Assembly (NCBI RefSeq): GCF_964275005.1 | Contig: NC_092688.1 | Location: 24,739,440-24,803,439, forward strand | Direction of reading: 5' to 3' | DNA length: 64,000 nt | From: Diadema setosum | Taxonomy: Eukaryota > Echinodermata > Echinoidea > Diadematoida > Diadematidae | Part shown: positions 30,635 to 44,676 of the stretch, in pieces | Layout: every line of letters begins with the position of its first letter | How positions within the stretch are numbered: the first letter of the stretch is position 1 | The notes under the pieces: model-generated | The model's database searches: none | What the model saw: only the letters and a program-made list of their open reading frames with translations | Told to the model about the DNA's origin: nothing | Translations under genes and position numbers: made by a program

Positions 30635-31441
30635 TCATATGCGTGGGTCGATATACGTGTACTCTGGACAAGAGTGCGGTTCTTGGTGGGTATCGGACTG
30701 GTCTGGAGTAATTTTACCAGCATTTGCTCCGAGAATGAGATAGCCATGTTCATCTTCCTACAGCTTTTCGCTCGGTTTGCCCGAGTAGATAGATGTAGAG
30801 TACACTTGATCGTTCAGGCTCGTCGGAAAAGGGATAAGCTTTTCACTTTTACTGGCATGCCTGTATTCATGGCTTGGCTGCGGTCCTTGTATTTTCTCTG
30901 ATTGGTCTGGAGTAATCTCTTTGGCAATTGCTTCGAGTACGAGGTAACCTTGTTCATCCATTTTTTCGCTTGATTTGCCTGAGTAGATAGCTGTAGAATA
31001 TAATGGATCGTTCGGTCTCATTGTTAAATTGACACGTTTTTCATTTCTGGCATTATGCTTGTAATCGGGACGTGAACATGGTACCTGTAGGGTTTTAGAT
31101 TGGTAGGGAGAGATTTCACCGGTATTTGCTTCGAGAACAAGGTAACCATCTTCATCTACCTCAGGCTTATCCCTTGATTTGGCTGAGTAGATGGCTGTAG
31201 AATACAGTGGATCAGCCGTGATCACTTCATTTCTTTTGGTATATTTATACTCAACTGGTGTCTTCCATCGTGACTGTTCTTGAATTGTCTCGGATAGGCG
31301 GTTTGGAGCAATTTGACTGGAATTTTCTGAGAGAAAGAGATTTTCATCCACCTCGGATTTCTCTCTCGGTTGGCTTGGGTAGACGGGTGCAGAACCAGGA
31401 CTGTCTCTCTTGCTGTTCATTTTCTCGGCATGATTTTGGTT
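30635..31441 (-). CDS. Receptor B, terminal exon: tandem tyrosine modules
   Basis: The acceptor CAG lies at 31442-31444. The frame is open through three GYLVL-type modules ([22 protein letters not shown]) and QVYSTSIY, then meets TAG at 30758-30760 where copy A has GAG. The natural end would be the TGA at 30635-30637. The protein therefore loses only the last GYLIL and YTYI sites. Copy B does not share the frameshift of copy A, so the two tails were damaged independently. Confidence 0.75.
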
Positions 31442-31731
31442 CTGTGAAGATACATACAACACGCAAGATAATGTGGACAAGTTGATGCAGCTATAACATG
31501 ATCACTCGATTTACCTGGCCATCTCTCTAGAGACTCGTGAAAACTACATTAGGAACACTTAATCTGCTTTTTGTGTTTTGTCAACAATGACACTAATATC
31601 CAGATTTTATGGAGAAGTTACATTTGATAATGACTTCTAGAACTACACAATTGACACCATCAGGATCGTTAATGTAATGATTAATGATGCAAAGGTCAAT
31701 TCGTGTATGAGCTATGGGATGCTTAGTGGAT

Positions 31732-31771
<40 letters not shown>

Positions 31772-32619
31772 GCTTGCCAGTGACGAAAAACATGGAATCA
31801 ATACCTCCGGCCGTGTATCAAGTAACTACTAAGCGCACGGTAAATTTACTGGATACATGATTTGCTAGGTAATAGGCTATTCTTACTGGGTGCGAGAACT
31901 TATAAATATAGCGAAATTTTGCAGTGAGATGATGCTCCTGCTTCACAGAGATGCTCTTCTCAGATTGAGAATAACATGTCAATGCGCTAAGTTTCGTTGC
32001 ACTTAGCAGTTTCAGAAGAAGCAATTTTTCGTTTATTTTTCATAGTGTTTTTATAATAGTAGTAAAACATCTATTTCGCACAACCTCCTTTCCGTTTCAA
32101 AATGTAATGTACCCAAATATTAGTAGTGAATCTATTTTTTTTAGTTTTCATTATACTTTTTAGATGTCCTTGTAAACATTCGAAATAACTTTCAAATTTT
32201 ATCACTGATATATTTCTAACGCGTTCCCCAATTCCATGGTATGAGTGACAAGGGATAAATAATTGTCATTATCATTGTTATTGTTATTGCCATTGCTACA
32301 AGTCCGCGATAACGTATTAACAGTATAGGTATAATCCCGAGGCAACCTTTGGCCAGGAAAAAACAAACAAACAAACGAAAACAAAGCAGAGCTCTCGACC
32401 AAAGAGTTCCCAGGATTTTCACTACCCGTTCTACAATGATCGTATAATGAAGATGAATGGAAACGTAGTCACTGTAGAATAGCATGCTTAAGAAATCTGT
32501 ATGAGAATGCCCTTTTGAGTATTTTCTCTGATATTTACTAAAATGCATTATGCATATCAATATTCCACAAAATCCACATAATGCATAATATATGCACACT
32601 TTCATTTCCGCACGTACAA

Positions 32620-32651
<32 letters not shown>

Positions 32652-33708
32652 TAAACATATGTGATACTTACTGAGCAAGTGACGTTGCTCTGTAACGAAG
32701 ATGCACAAAGGGAGACTTGTTTCAAGTTTGATGCCTGCGAAGTTCCCATGTCTACCTCCGCAGCGTCCTGGTAGATGTGATACGGATCCTCTTCATGAGC
32801 AGTGACTTCTCTGCAAATGTTGTAATAGTGGCTCGGGAAAGGTTGACCCTCTGCTCCAGCGTCAGTACATATTGTACTAGTTTTGTTCAATACAACATGA
32901 TCCGTCGAGCTCAAATTTGGGTTTGAATTATCTACAGGATGCACCTGCAGTTGTCTGTTGTTTGGCTGATTTGAAGTGTGTGATGCTCTACGTCTGTAAA
33001 GGCAATCATGAGAGACATACACATTCTTGAAAGAAAAAAAAAAACCAAACATAAATAACCAATATCACATTTCCAAGATGGGTTGGAAACATTACTTTCC
33101 AATATCAAAATCAAATATTTTCGGTACATATAAGAAAAGATATAACAATCACGTCATCTAGTAAAATATTGTGCTTGAATATCAAAATCCATTCATACCC
33201 TTTGAAATATGAAAACTGTGTTTTCGACGGCTACGTACTCATACATTTTCTGTTGTTCCTTAAAGTTTCAAGCATTAATTGCATGACACACGCACACACT
33301 CACATACCCATACACACACACAAACACACACACACACAAACACGCACACACACGTGCACACGACATTAGGTTACGCAAACACTCACCTTTTCTTGTGATG
33401 CCTGCACAATACCATGACGAGAATGGCAACAAGTATTGGAACAACACACATAAGAACTGCCATTGCAAAGATGTAAACATCTCTCTGAGGAACTTTAGAA
33501 GCTGAAATGGAATTCAGTACAAGAAATCTTTGTCATCCCCTGTAAATAAAAGTACATCAATTGGATTCGAAAAAAAAAAAGAAATATTTCTTTGTGCTTG
33601 ATATATCCCGTAATGGGTACACTTTAACGTATCATCAAGAGAGTAATCCTGAAATGATTGCCCACAAATGAAACGTAATAAAAACACTTACTTGATATTT
33701 TAAGTTAG

Positions 33709-33804
<96 letters not shown>

Positions 33805-33858
33805 CATATATATTGTTTCTGATGTATTGAGTGTGTGAGAGTATGTGTGTGTGTAAAC

Positions 33859-33893
<35 letters not shown>

Positions 33894-36800
33894 AAGATAA
33901 ATCTCCTGGCAACAATGAACATGAGTTAATATCGCAAGCAGTAAAACACGGCTGCAATAACCATTCGGTAAACAAGGTGAAATTGAAAATCTGAGAAAAA
34001 AAAATACACGGTATCAGTGAAATAGTTTCTGCTTCAGTATTGAATATCTCATAAAATGAAATATGTGTATAGTTAGATGATATCTAAAGATAAGGGTATG
34101 CAACTCACTTGTAGTCGTTTCCATTGCGTCTGATATGATTACATTTTCAGTTGGTTTGTCATCTCCTATTAATGAAAAGAGCAGAAGAAGGAAGATGATT
34201 AATAGAAGACAGCAGTTTTGCTGCAATGATGACATCATGGCATTTAGACTAACAATGACCTCGTCACCGAACATTCCATTTTATTTCATTTTTACATCCC
34301 AAATAATACAAAATTATTGCAAAGTAACAATGACTATTAGAACAAGATTTTTTTTTCTAGAAACTTAAATATCATGAATCACATAAAAATACAAACAGTA
34401 GTATAATAATTATATACACACCGATGGAGTAAATAACAAATTTTCATACCTAGTGGTGTCACATTTGTGAGCATGCTGATCAAAAGAAGATTAGGAACAG
34501 GATGCCATGTTCATGGAAAAGACTTTCACCAGTCATTGTATGAAAGAGTTCATATTTTCACATTACAGTCAAACTGTATGCAATAGCCGGAAACACTTAC
34601 ATTTCTATGAATATTTCAAATTGAAAATGACATTATGATTTTGTTTTTACTGTTCATTTAGGACTTTATAATTGCTACAAAAATGTATCTGTCAAGTCCA
34701 GAAGGCCCATCTTGTCTACAGTTGCTACAATACAAATGCCAAAATGGCAAAAGCAAAGAAGAAAGGAAGTCGCGTTGGTCGTTCATTGAATGACAGTGCG
34801 ATATGCTTCTTTTAGTTACCAAGCTATCAGCATGACTAACAGTGTACGTTACAATAATTTCATCAACAAAAGAAAAGAAATGCTAAGTTTGTAAGCTTTT
34901 TGTTTCCTGTTTTCCTTCTATTCTTCCTTCCTTCCATCAGCATGACTTACAATGTACGTTACAATAATTTCATCAACAAAAGAAAGGAAATGGTAAGTTT
35001 GAAAGCTTTTTGTTCCTTGGTTTTTTTTTACCAATTCTTTGAACAGTGAATAAAGACGGAGCCTCAAGCCGTTAGTAACAAAAAAAAACTATAAAAAAAA
35101 CTAAAACAGAAATAAAAGTAAAACAAAATAAACAAAAAGTGATTACAATGAGAGAGGAAAAAAAAAGAAAGGTACACAACTGTAAAGTGGCTAACAAGCC
35201 ATCTTACCTATAAACGACATGGCTGTGATCTCGGGCAACGTCGTTAATTCATAAGTAAGCAGTCCCTCGCCTGTTTCATTGAAAGAAATCAGGGGCATTG
35301 TGAGTAATGGATAATATTTATTTGACCGAGGTCCACAGAATCAGACTTCGCTTAAACATATTCGTAACATAAAAATGGTTCAAAGCTTACTGGAAAAAAA
35401 ATAAAGATAAAGATTCCACCATCAGTAGTTTTTGGACAGCTGTTGGATTCAATATCTCATGGAGCTGAGGTGATTTGCTAAATCAGTAGGGTAGCGGTGG
35501 GGTTGACGACAAATCTACGTCAGATTAAAATAGAAAAAAAAAATAAAAAGGCATCGAATGCCAACAGGCGGTGCCAAGACACGCATCAAGAAACATTACA
35601 GTTACTCTAACAGTACCTAGCTTGTAGATATTTTAGATGCTACTCACTTGAAATGTAGTCTGCATTCTGTGTTATAGGTGTTGGTGTGATAGTTGTTCCA
35701 CCTGCGCATTAAACATAGACGTGCAAGACTTGATTCAGTTTCAAAGTAGTTCGGTATAAATTCCCCGACACTCTTGGACAATATGAAACTCTGTCACGAT
35801 CATTTGAAGAATCGGTAGGGCTTTCAAAATTATCCATAGCGCATGTATCATAGAAATCTCACAATTAAAAGGACGTTAAATACATTGTACCAGCCCGTGT
35901 TGGTATATCTTTGCTTAATATCGGGAAAAATGTTTTTTTTTTTTTTTGCTATTATATCGATTGACAGAATAATGAATAGACCAAGATTGTGTTTCTTTCT
36001 CGTATATCGACTTTTTGACTTTAAGCAAAACTGAGACATTTGCCAGAATTCAATTTTATTTATACTTATTTCATCCAATTTTTGTTCGTTTTATCGGTTC
36101 CCCCAGTAATAGTATTGTCTAAAAAATCTGCATTTCATAGTTCTCCTAATCTGATTTATCACGGGACCTGTGGCTCTAGAAGCTTGTTTTTACGCAGGTC
36201 CTATCATATTTTTGGCATTATCACCTTAGTTTCACTAGCATGTATACCAAGACAAGCTTTTGTGCATTCCGGTGAAATTTTATCTAATGACTGTTCTTTA
36301 TAATTTTGGTAATTATACTTTATTGTGCTCTATGTGAGAAAAACAAATCTAAATGAAATGAAAATGAAATGAAATCTTCAGTCACGATAACGGCTGATTT
36401 CCCGGAAATTTGAAGAAACCCCATAAATTTCCAGCTTTATGTCCAATTGAATGTACGAGCTATCATCCTCAGTTCCTTCTCTTCTTCCTATGCTCAGTGT
36501 TATACTGTCCAGTGTTATATTCAGTGTAGCCAATTGAATGTTTTAATTTTGACAAATACTGGTGTGTATCAATGGCAAACCTTCTGTTATAGTTTCGGAT
36601 TTCCAGCAGAAAGGGATTGACATGTTCCAGGTAGGAAAGTAAGTCGACCGTCCAGGTTGCCATACACACTGCAGTGTCGCACTGCCACTGATGCTGTAGC
36701 CTTCATCACAGGCGAGAGTTATCTTGGATCCAAAGTATGTCATATCAGAGTCCCAATGACCATTTTCCACATGACCGGGGTGAACACAAAACCCGACGGA

Positions 36801-39800
36801 AACTGTCAATTTAAGAAATGAAATGATGCAGTACCATCTGTCCATCACGATACTCACAAATGGTGCACGCCCTGATTGTACGTGAGAACTCGAATTGGGT
36901 GAAATGGGTCAACCAAAACAAACACGAGTTTATCACATTTTTATCATTCGAAAGGTTGGGGTCATAAAACAGATGGAAAATTGTGTTTTTAGCATTTTCC
37001 TAGAACACTCGGCGTGGAATAGTGTGATAAGGTATATCTTTATAGAGGCCCCTTTCAACTTCTTCAAAGCTCTTTACGCAGTCCTCACTTTTAACTCTAA
37101 TAACTGTTCGAAGAGGACACTGTTTGTTCGGAATTTGGTACTAGAATTGGACAGAGTGTGTTGAGCATTCAAAAAGAGCATTCTTTCAGTGCAACCTGAT
37201 AATCATTTCATTAGTGTTGCTATTCATTTTTTCATTGCGTCCTGTCTTTTTCCCACCCAATGCAGAGAGCAAGGATTGCTTAAGATTAAGCGCTTTGACA
37301 GGCAATTAACCTTTGAGCTTCTTTTCTGAGTACACACTTTTCCAAAATGTGTACTTTCTCTCGTTTATTTAGAGCGTAGGCTTCGGTTCTGCTTGGTGAC
37401 TGTTCAGCGAGTTTTTTAGCCAATTTTGGTCGGACACCGACAGGTGACCGACTGATGACCGACCAGGCACAACTGTTTTTGTTTTTTTGTTTTGTTTTGT
37501 TTTTTTGTTTTGTTTTTTTTTTTTTTTGCATCGGTTTTAACGCGGAACTAAAACTTCACCGGCGACTGACCAGTCTTCACTCGCTGCCCAAAATACTCTT
37601 GGTGTCCTAGCGGCGACTACCCAGACACCGACCTAATCACGTGAGTGCCGTCGAACGATTTAGAGAACAAAAATAATACAGATAAAAATTACAAAAGCAC
37701 AGAAGAAAACCAAGGGACTAGATGAAGAAGAGGAAAAAGGGGGAATCCAAGATGGCGCTGTGCGGTTAGGACGTGCCTGAGTGATACGGAGTCATTAGGA
37801 GGAAATAAAATTGCAGCTCATTTCGCCTATTACAGTTTGAAAAGTCAAAATGACATCGAGAAAAAGGATCTTAGACCAAGGAGTCGTTACAATCTCCCAT
37901 TATTTCAAGGAAAAGGAGGATTCTGACCCTAAGATGGATTTTAACGACGCTACTACGGAGACGGCTACGCAAGAACACAGTGACAGTGATAATGCACACG
38001 GCTTAACTGACTCTGCAGTGCACACGGTAGTGAAACCACTTCACCGAGATATGGAGGGAACCAGCCCGGGCGCGTCGGCGGAATCACCTCCACGCTCCTC
38101 GCTTGAGAAAAAACGACGAGTAGACGGGGAGAAGTCAACCACAGATGAACTACTCGCGGCCCTTATCCACAAGATAGACGAAATGAACTCCAATCTCACA
38201 TCCAGGTTGGACACAGCTCTTGGTAAGATTGAAACAAATGAGAAAGAAATCAGTAACTTGAAAGAGGAGCAAGAGTCATGCCGTTTTGATATCAAGCAGT
38301 TACAGGACCAAGTAAACAAGCAAGAAAAGGAGAATATGAAATTGAGAGAGCGTCTTGTTGACCTCAATGCGAGAGAGATGAGGAATACGGCTGTGTTTTA
38401 CGGGTTTCCTGAAGGTGCTGAAAACGCTGGGAAGTGTGAGCAATTGATCAAAGAATTTGCCAAGTCAAATATGCAAATGGAAGGTGAAGTGAGCATTGAA
38501 AGAGCTCATCGCACAGGCCGCATCAGGCCAAAACCCGGCCCTCCTCGCCCAGTTGTGGTAGCTTTCAGTAGATACACAACCAGACAAACAGTGATCAGCA
38601 GTGCCCGCAGATATTTGAAGGAGAGGCCTTTTCAGCACAACGGAAAGGATTACCAGATATTTGTCGATGAGATGCTGCCGGTAGAAGTGCGAGAAAGCAG
38701 GAGGAAATTGCTGCCACTGAAACGAAAGCTGAAAGAGGAGGACCCAAAGCGAAAGGTGTACTTCAGATATCCGGGGCGATTGTTTTACAGGGAGACTGAG
38801 AGCGGAAAAGAAGTGGAGTACAAGCAGCACACCACAAGATAGAATGGATATTGGCAGTTTGCTTTTGCACAGTAGACAATGGTGTAACAAAATACGACAT
38901 ACTTTGAAAAACTCTTGACACGACTGCCATAGCTCAGCAGTCAGCACCCTGTCATGCCAGCAGTATATTAACAGTTGATATCTCCGAAGACAAGATACAC
39001 TATTCATGTGATTAAATGGTAGGGAAAATCATTTGTTTTTGCCAACCTGAGGAAAAAATAACTGTGAAGATGCCCAGGGCACTTGGATTCCTTGTGATCA
39101 TGTTTTACTCGATTTCATGCAAATTGTATGTGTGTTTTTTTCATTGCCAATGTTTTGTTGTCTGTTTTGTCTTGATCATGGTGGGTCATAAGAATTTACA
39201 AGGTTACGTACTTGTGAAATATGTATATGGATCTGAAGTTAATGACCCATAATGTTAATGGGCTAGGGGACTTTAAAGCCAGAAAAAAATACTTTTGTTT
39301 TTTATCCAAATTAAAAAAGGATATCATTTTATTACAGGAAACCCATTCGACTGATAAGGATGAAAGTTTATGTAAGAACCAATTAAGAGCCGATATTGTA
39401 TTCAGTCATGGAACCTCCTCTAGTATGGGAGTGTGTATCATATTTCGGAAAACCCCACATATAAAATTGACAAAGACAGTGAAAGATTCTAAAGGGAGAT
39501 TTTTCCTGGTTGAAATGGAAGTATATGGAAAAAAATTCTGATATGTAATGTATATGTGACAGTGCACCTCAAAACGAACATAAAGTCGCACACACTGATT
39601 TTGCGTGATGACTGAAAATAAGTGAAATGGGTCAACCTAGCCGAACTTGACTTTTTCATACTTTCTGAAAGAGCGGGTCTTCTTTTACATTATACTAAAA
39701 TTTGGTATCATAAAACAGGCAGGAAAGTGTGTTTTTTAGCAGTTTATCTCGAACATTTTTGGTAGAATAGTGTGATTAAGTGTGTCTTTAGAATCCCTTT

Positions 39801-42800
39801 TTCATTTCTGAAAAACCTTGTCCACACTCTTCACTTTCAACTCTAATAACTTTTGAAAAGATAGTGCTACTTCTTTGAAAGTTAGCATTAATTATGGACA
39901 GAATGTGTTAATGAGGCATGCTTAATTTCACTTTAATCTGATAATCCCTTCATTGTTGTTACTCTGGTGGTTTACTTCCTGTTTTTTGTCCCATTCATCG
40001 CACAGCCAGCACGGTTTGGTAAAGATTAAGCGCTTGAATAGACACTGTACTTCAGAGCCTCTTTTCTCAGTTCACACTTTTCCCGAGTGTGTGCTTTCTT
40101 TCCAATATTTAAATAGGTTAAGAGAGTCCATTTGATTTGAGTTATACATCATTTTAAAGCTTAAAGTCTGCTCTTTCAGAATATGGTCTTAACTAAAAAT
40201 TCATGTCTGGCGACTTTTTGTTTGTTTTGAGGTGCAGGGTCACATATGCACCAAATAATGAAAAAAGACCACATGCATTTTTTTTTAAAGCTGTAGATTT
40301 GACTATACAAGAATATTATGATGCTGAACAGACAATATTAATAGGGGGAGATTTTAATTTTATTCAAAATTTGGCATTGGACCGAGAGGGCGGTAATATG
40401 AAGTCCACTTGGAAGCACTCTTGTGAAATAATAGAAAATATTAAAAACGTTTATCATGTAATAGATATCTGGAGAGACAAGAACCCGTTATTAAGACGAT
40501 TTACTTGGAGACGCTCCAATCCTTGTGTTCAGTCAAGACTGGATTTCTGGTTAATCCATGAGTCTGTACAAAATATGGTGACAGACTGTGATATGGTCCC
40601 CTGTGTTTTGTCAGATCATGATTCTGTGAATTTACATCTGAGAATTAAAGAGTACCCTGTGGGCCCACCTTACTGGAAGTTTAATAACAGTTTACTTAAT
40701 GATGTTGAGTATGTTGAAAATTTAAAGGGACATTATGAGATGTGGGTAAATAAATGGGGAGATAAAAATGATGAAGGAAAATTATGGGATTGGCTAAAAT
40801 TCAAAATACGAGAATTTACAATCACATTTTCTAAAAGGAAGAAAAATATAAAAGAAATTAGAAGAAAAGAATTAGAACAAGAATTGAAAATAATAAATGA
40901 CATGGACCCGACAGAAATTAATAAGCAAAAATGGGAAAAGAAAGAGAAAATTGAACAGGAACTTAACTGCATGTACAATTATTTAGCAGAGGGGGCCATA
41001 TTACGTTCAAGATGTACCTGATACGAGAAAGGAGAGAAGAGTACAAAATATTTTTTATCATTGGAAAAGACACAAGCACAGAGTACAAACATAGATGTAT
41101 TAGATACAGGTGAGGAACTTATTGAACATCCCCATCATATACGAAATTTTGTGATGAAATCTTTTGGTAAACAGTTTGAAAACAGGGATACAGTGTCTGA
41201 CAAAGTGAGTTATGATGATATAAAAAATTCCTGCTTAAAACACCTCACGGAAGATGAAAAGGCCTCTTGTGAAGGCCTGATAACACATGAAGAGGCAAGG
41301 GAAGTCCTCCTTGGGATGTCAAAAAATAAAACACCTGGTAATGATGGCTTATCGGTGGAATTTTATGAGACATTTTGGCCTTTGATTTCTAAAGAACTAA
41401 TAGGATCATTTAATCATGCTTTTGAAAAAGGAAGTATGTCCGTGTCACAGAGGCAAGGAATAATTAAATTGATTCCTAAATGCAATAAAGATAAGAGCTT
41501 ATTGGGTAATTGGCGACCAATCACTTTAATAAATGTGGATGCAGAGATACTTTCTAAATGTCTAGCGAAAGGTATGTCCAAAATCATTGGTAAAAATCCT
41601 CAGCAAACAGCATCTATTAAAGGCAGATATATAGGTGAAGGTATAGGACTGATTTCAGATTTAATGTTTTATGCAGATGCCAACAATGTATCTGGAATTG
41701 TGTTAGCATTAGATCTTACCAAAGCATTTGATTCACTCAGTCATAGGTATTTACTACAGTGTTTAGAATGTCTTAATTTTGGTCCGTCAATGATACAATG
41801 GGTGAGAACATTGCATGCAGGTATAAATAGTTGTGTATTGATAAATGGCTTTACCACTGGTTATTTCGAAATTGGAAAGGGTGTTCGCCAAGGCAACCCC
41901 CATTGCCCCCCCCCCTTTTATTCATATTAGGGCTCGAGATATATTTAATGAGATTGTTAAATAATCCAAATATCATTGGAATGGAGATTCTCGGAAAACA
42001 GATTAAATATACAGCTTACGCTGATGATATAACATGTTTTTGTAAGGATACAGAATCATTATCAGTATTATTAGAAAACTTTCAAGAATTATCTGATATA
42101 TCAGGCCTTTGCCTCAACCGAAGCAAATCAGAAGGAATGTGGATAGGAAATGATAGACTATCGAAAGAAAAGCCACAGATGATAAAGTGGTCAGACAATG
42201 GTCTTAGAATTCTTGGAATCTGGTTTTCATGTGACAAAAAAGAAGCAATCCGAAGAAACTTTGATGATCGATTGGGTGAGATTAAGAGAACATTTTCTAT
42301 TTGGAAAAATCGTAATTTAACGTTAATTGGTAAAATTCAAATTTTGAAAACATTTATTATGTCTAAGATAATTTATCTGATGTCAAACATTGAAATTCCT
42401 CAAGATTTTGTGAAAGAAGTAGAGAAGTTAAAGTTTTCCTTTTTATGGAATGGCCCACATAAGATTTCAAGGTCAACTATGTATGCACAATATGCTGAGG
42501 GTGGTCTCAGATTCCCCAATTTACAATGTATGATTGATACGCAGTTAATTAAGTGGGTTAAAAGATATTATGGAAATCGCAACCATCAATGGGTGCTATT
42601 GGGAGATTATTTCTTAAAAAGGTTTGGTGGAATTCTAGTGTTCCAAAGTAATTATTCCCTTCATACTATTGATAAGAGGGGTATCCCTCCATTTTATGAG
42701 AATATTCTACGAATATGGTTAAAGACAAACATACATGGTGATTTTATTGGTGATGAAAATAGCCAAGCAGGCATCCTACACCAACCAGTATGGAATAACC

Positions 42801-44600
42801 AGAATATTTTGATTGATAAGCACTCAATATTCTGCAGGCCGTTTTTTTGAAGCAGGTTTATGTTATATATATCAAATATTTAGTATTGATGGACGGCTCA
42901 TTGATTTTGAATTTTGGTTAAGGAAAGGAGTGCCAAGCAAATATAATATAATGTATATGGCAATTGTATACTCTGTTCAAAAATATTCGAAATGTTCCTT
43001 CAATACACTCCTATTGGAGATGTTTTGGAAAGAAGAAGTGGCTCAAAAACAAAAGGATCTTATTATCTCACAGTTACAAGATGTGAAATCAAAACCAATA
43101 TATGAGGAATTTTTAAAAGAGATTAAATCAAGACCTGTTTGCGAAACAGTTTTCGCTGGCAAGTATGGAATTCAACCAGAAGATTGGACACAAATATATA
43201 TGTTGCCATTTACATGTACAATTGAAGTAAAATTGAGAGAATTTAAGTTCAAGTTGTCGCATAATATACTTTACACAAATGAAAGATTGTTTAAGATGAA
43301 AGTATCAGAATCAGAGTTGTGTACGTTTTGTAAGTCATGTGCTGAGACCCCTGTACATTTGTTTTTTGATTGTAAAGCTGCCAAAGAATTACTTCAAAAA
43401 TTTGTGGACGAAATTGGTACGATCTTTCATGTCAAATTAGAGGATTGTACAAGAATTAGAGTAATGTTTGGATTCATCAAAGACTGGAAAGGGCCCCACA
43501 GGAATTTATTGAATCATTTAATATTGTTATACAAAAGGTACATATATACTCAGAGATGCAAAGATACAGGTGTGAAATTTCATGGATTGGCAGCATTTAT
43601 TGTTAATATCCGATATATAGAATCCAACATTGCAAAACGAACAAATTAAATTTTCATTATAAGAAATGGTCCCCTGTAGAACATAAATTATTTCATAGGT
43701 CATTGTAGAAGAACATACAGTCGACTCTCGTTATAAAGAATATCCATATGGCAGAACCCCGACGTGATGGGGTAGTTTTTTTGGGGTCCCAGGGTTTGAA
43801 AATTTTCCTATTCAGAGGTATTTGCGCCCTGGATATGGCAAGGTTTCAAAAGTGACAAGATCACGGTAGTTTTGCTGGGCCCAAGGAGTTTATTGTAACG
43901 AGAGCTGACTGTATCTTTAGGATATTGTTCAATTGTTGAAGAGTTTGATACCCATCTTTTATTGTTGTTGTTGTTGTTAATTTGTTAAACAAAACTTGAT
44001 TTGTAATATGATTTTGTATGTTACGTTGTATAATTAAGAGGAAATAAATAAATTTGTAAAAGAAAAAAAAGAAGAAGAGGAAAAAATCACAATCTGAAAG
44101 AGGCAGGGGGAGGGAAAGAGGCAAGATACCCTACCAAGTGCTTAGCAGCTTCTATATAGCATTCTCAGCAGGTACATACCCAACGCAGCTGAGGACTAGC
44201 AATGCTGGAGACATGGAAGACAGGGACAACCACTGTAGGACGAACGGATTTAAAGCTAGAAATTCGGGTCATTATGTACCCGACGGGAAATCGACGGAGC
44301 ATTGCTCGGGCATCACTGGGATGTTACAGCCTGCTCGACATATCTAATAACTGATAGGCAGTGCCAAAATTTCAGTGACGACAGAGCAGACTACAAATCG
44401 GTTGGTCGCCGCTCTGAGTTGTGACCATAGCCTTGCACTACAAAAGTCCAATTTGTATCAAGTAATACATCATTCCAAAGCTGAGAGTCTGCTCTTTTAG
44501 AATCTGCACTTAGGACCAAAAATCCATGCCTGGCGACTTTTTGCTGGTTTTGTGGTGCAGGGTCACACACACACACACACTTACACACACACCATATATA

Positions 44601-44676
<76 letters not shown>

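Larger units (their letters stand above)
37740..44075 (+). mobile_element. L1/Tx1-like LINE (two ORFs), disrupted
   Basis: It begins near CCAAGATGGCGC and ends with AAATAAATAAATTTGTAAAAG. ORF1 is open. ORF2 has an APE endonuclease, a reverse transcriptase and a CCHC-like C-terminal knuckle, but is cut by a MITE at 39555-40244, an in-frame TGA at 41019-41021, a frameshift in the C run near 41909-41919 and another in the T run near 42841-42847. A 194-bp MITE lies in the 3' UTR. It occupies the large intron of receptor B on the opposite strand. The 5' and 3' limits are approximate. Confidence 0.8.

Noticed and set aside
39953-40135. 60-codon frame recurring at 27377, 53800 and 58266
   Set aside because: It is the shared interior of the TGTGACC MITE, present in both orientations and without coding constraint.
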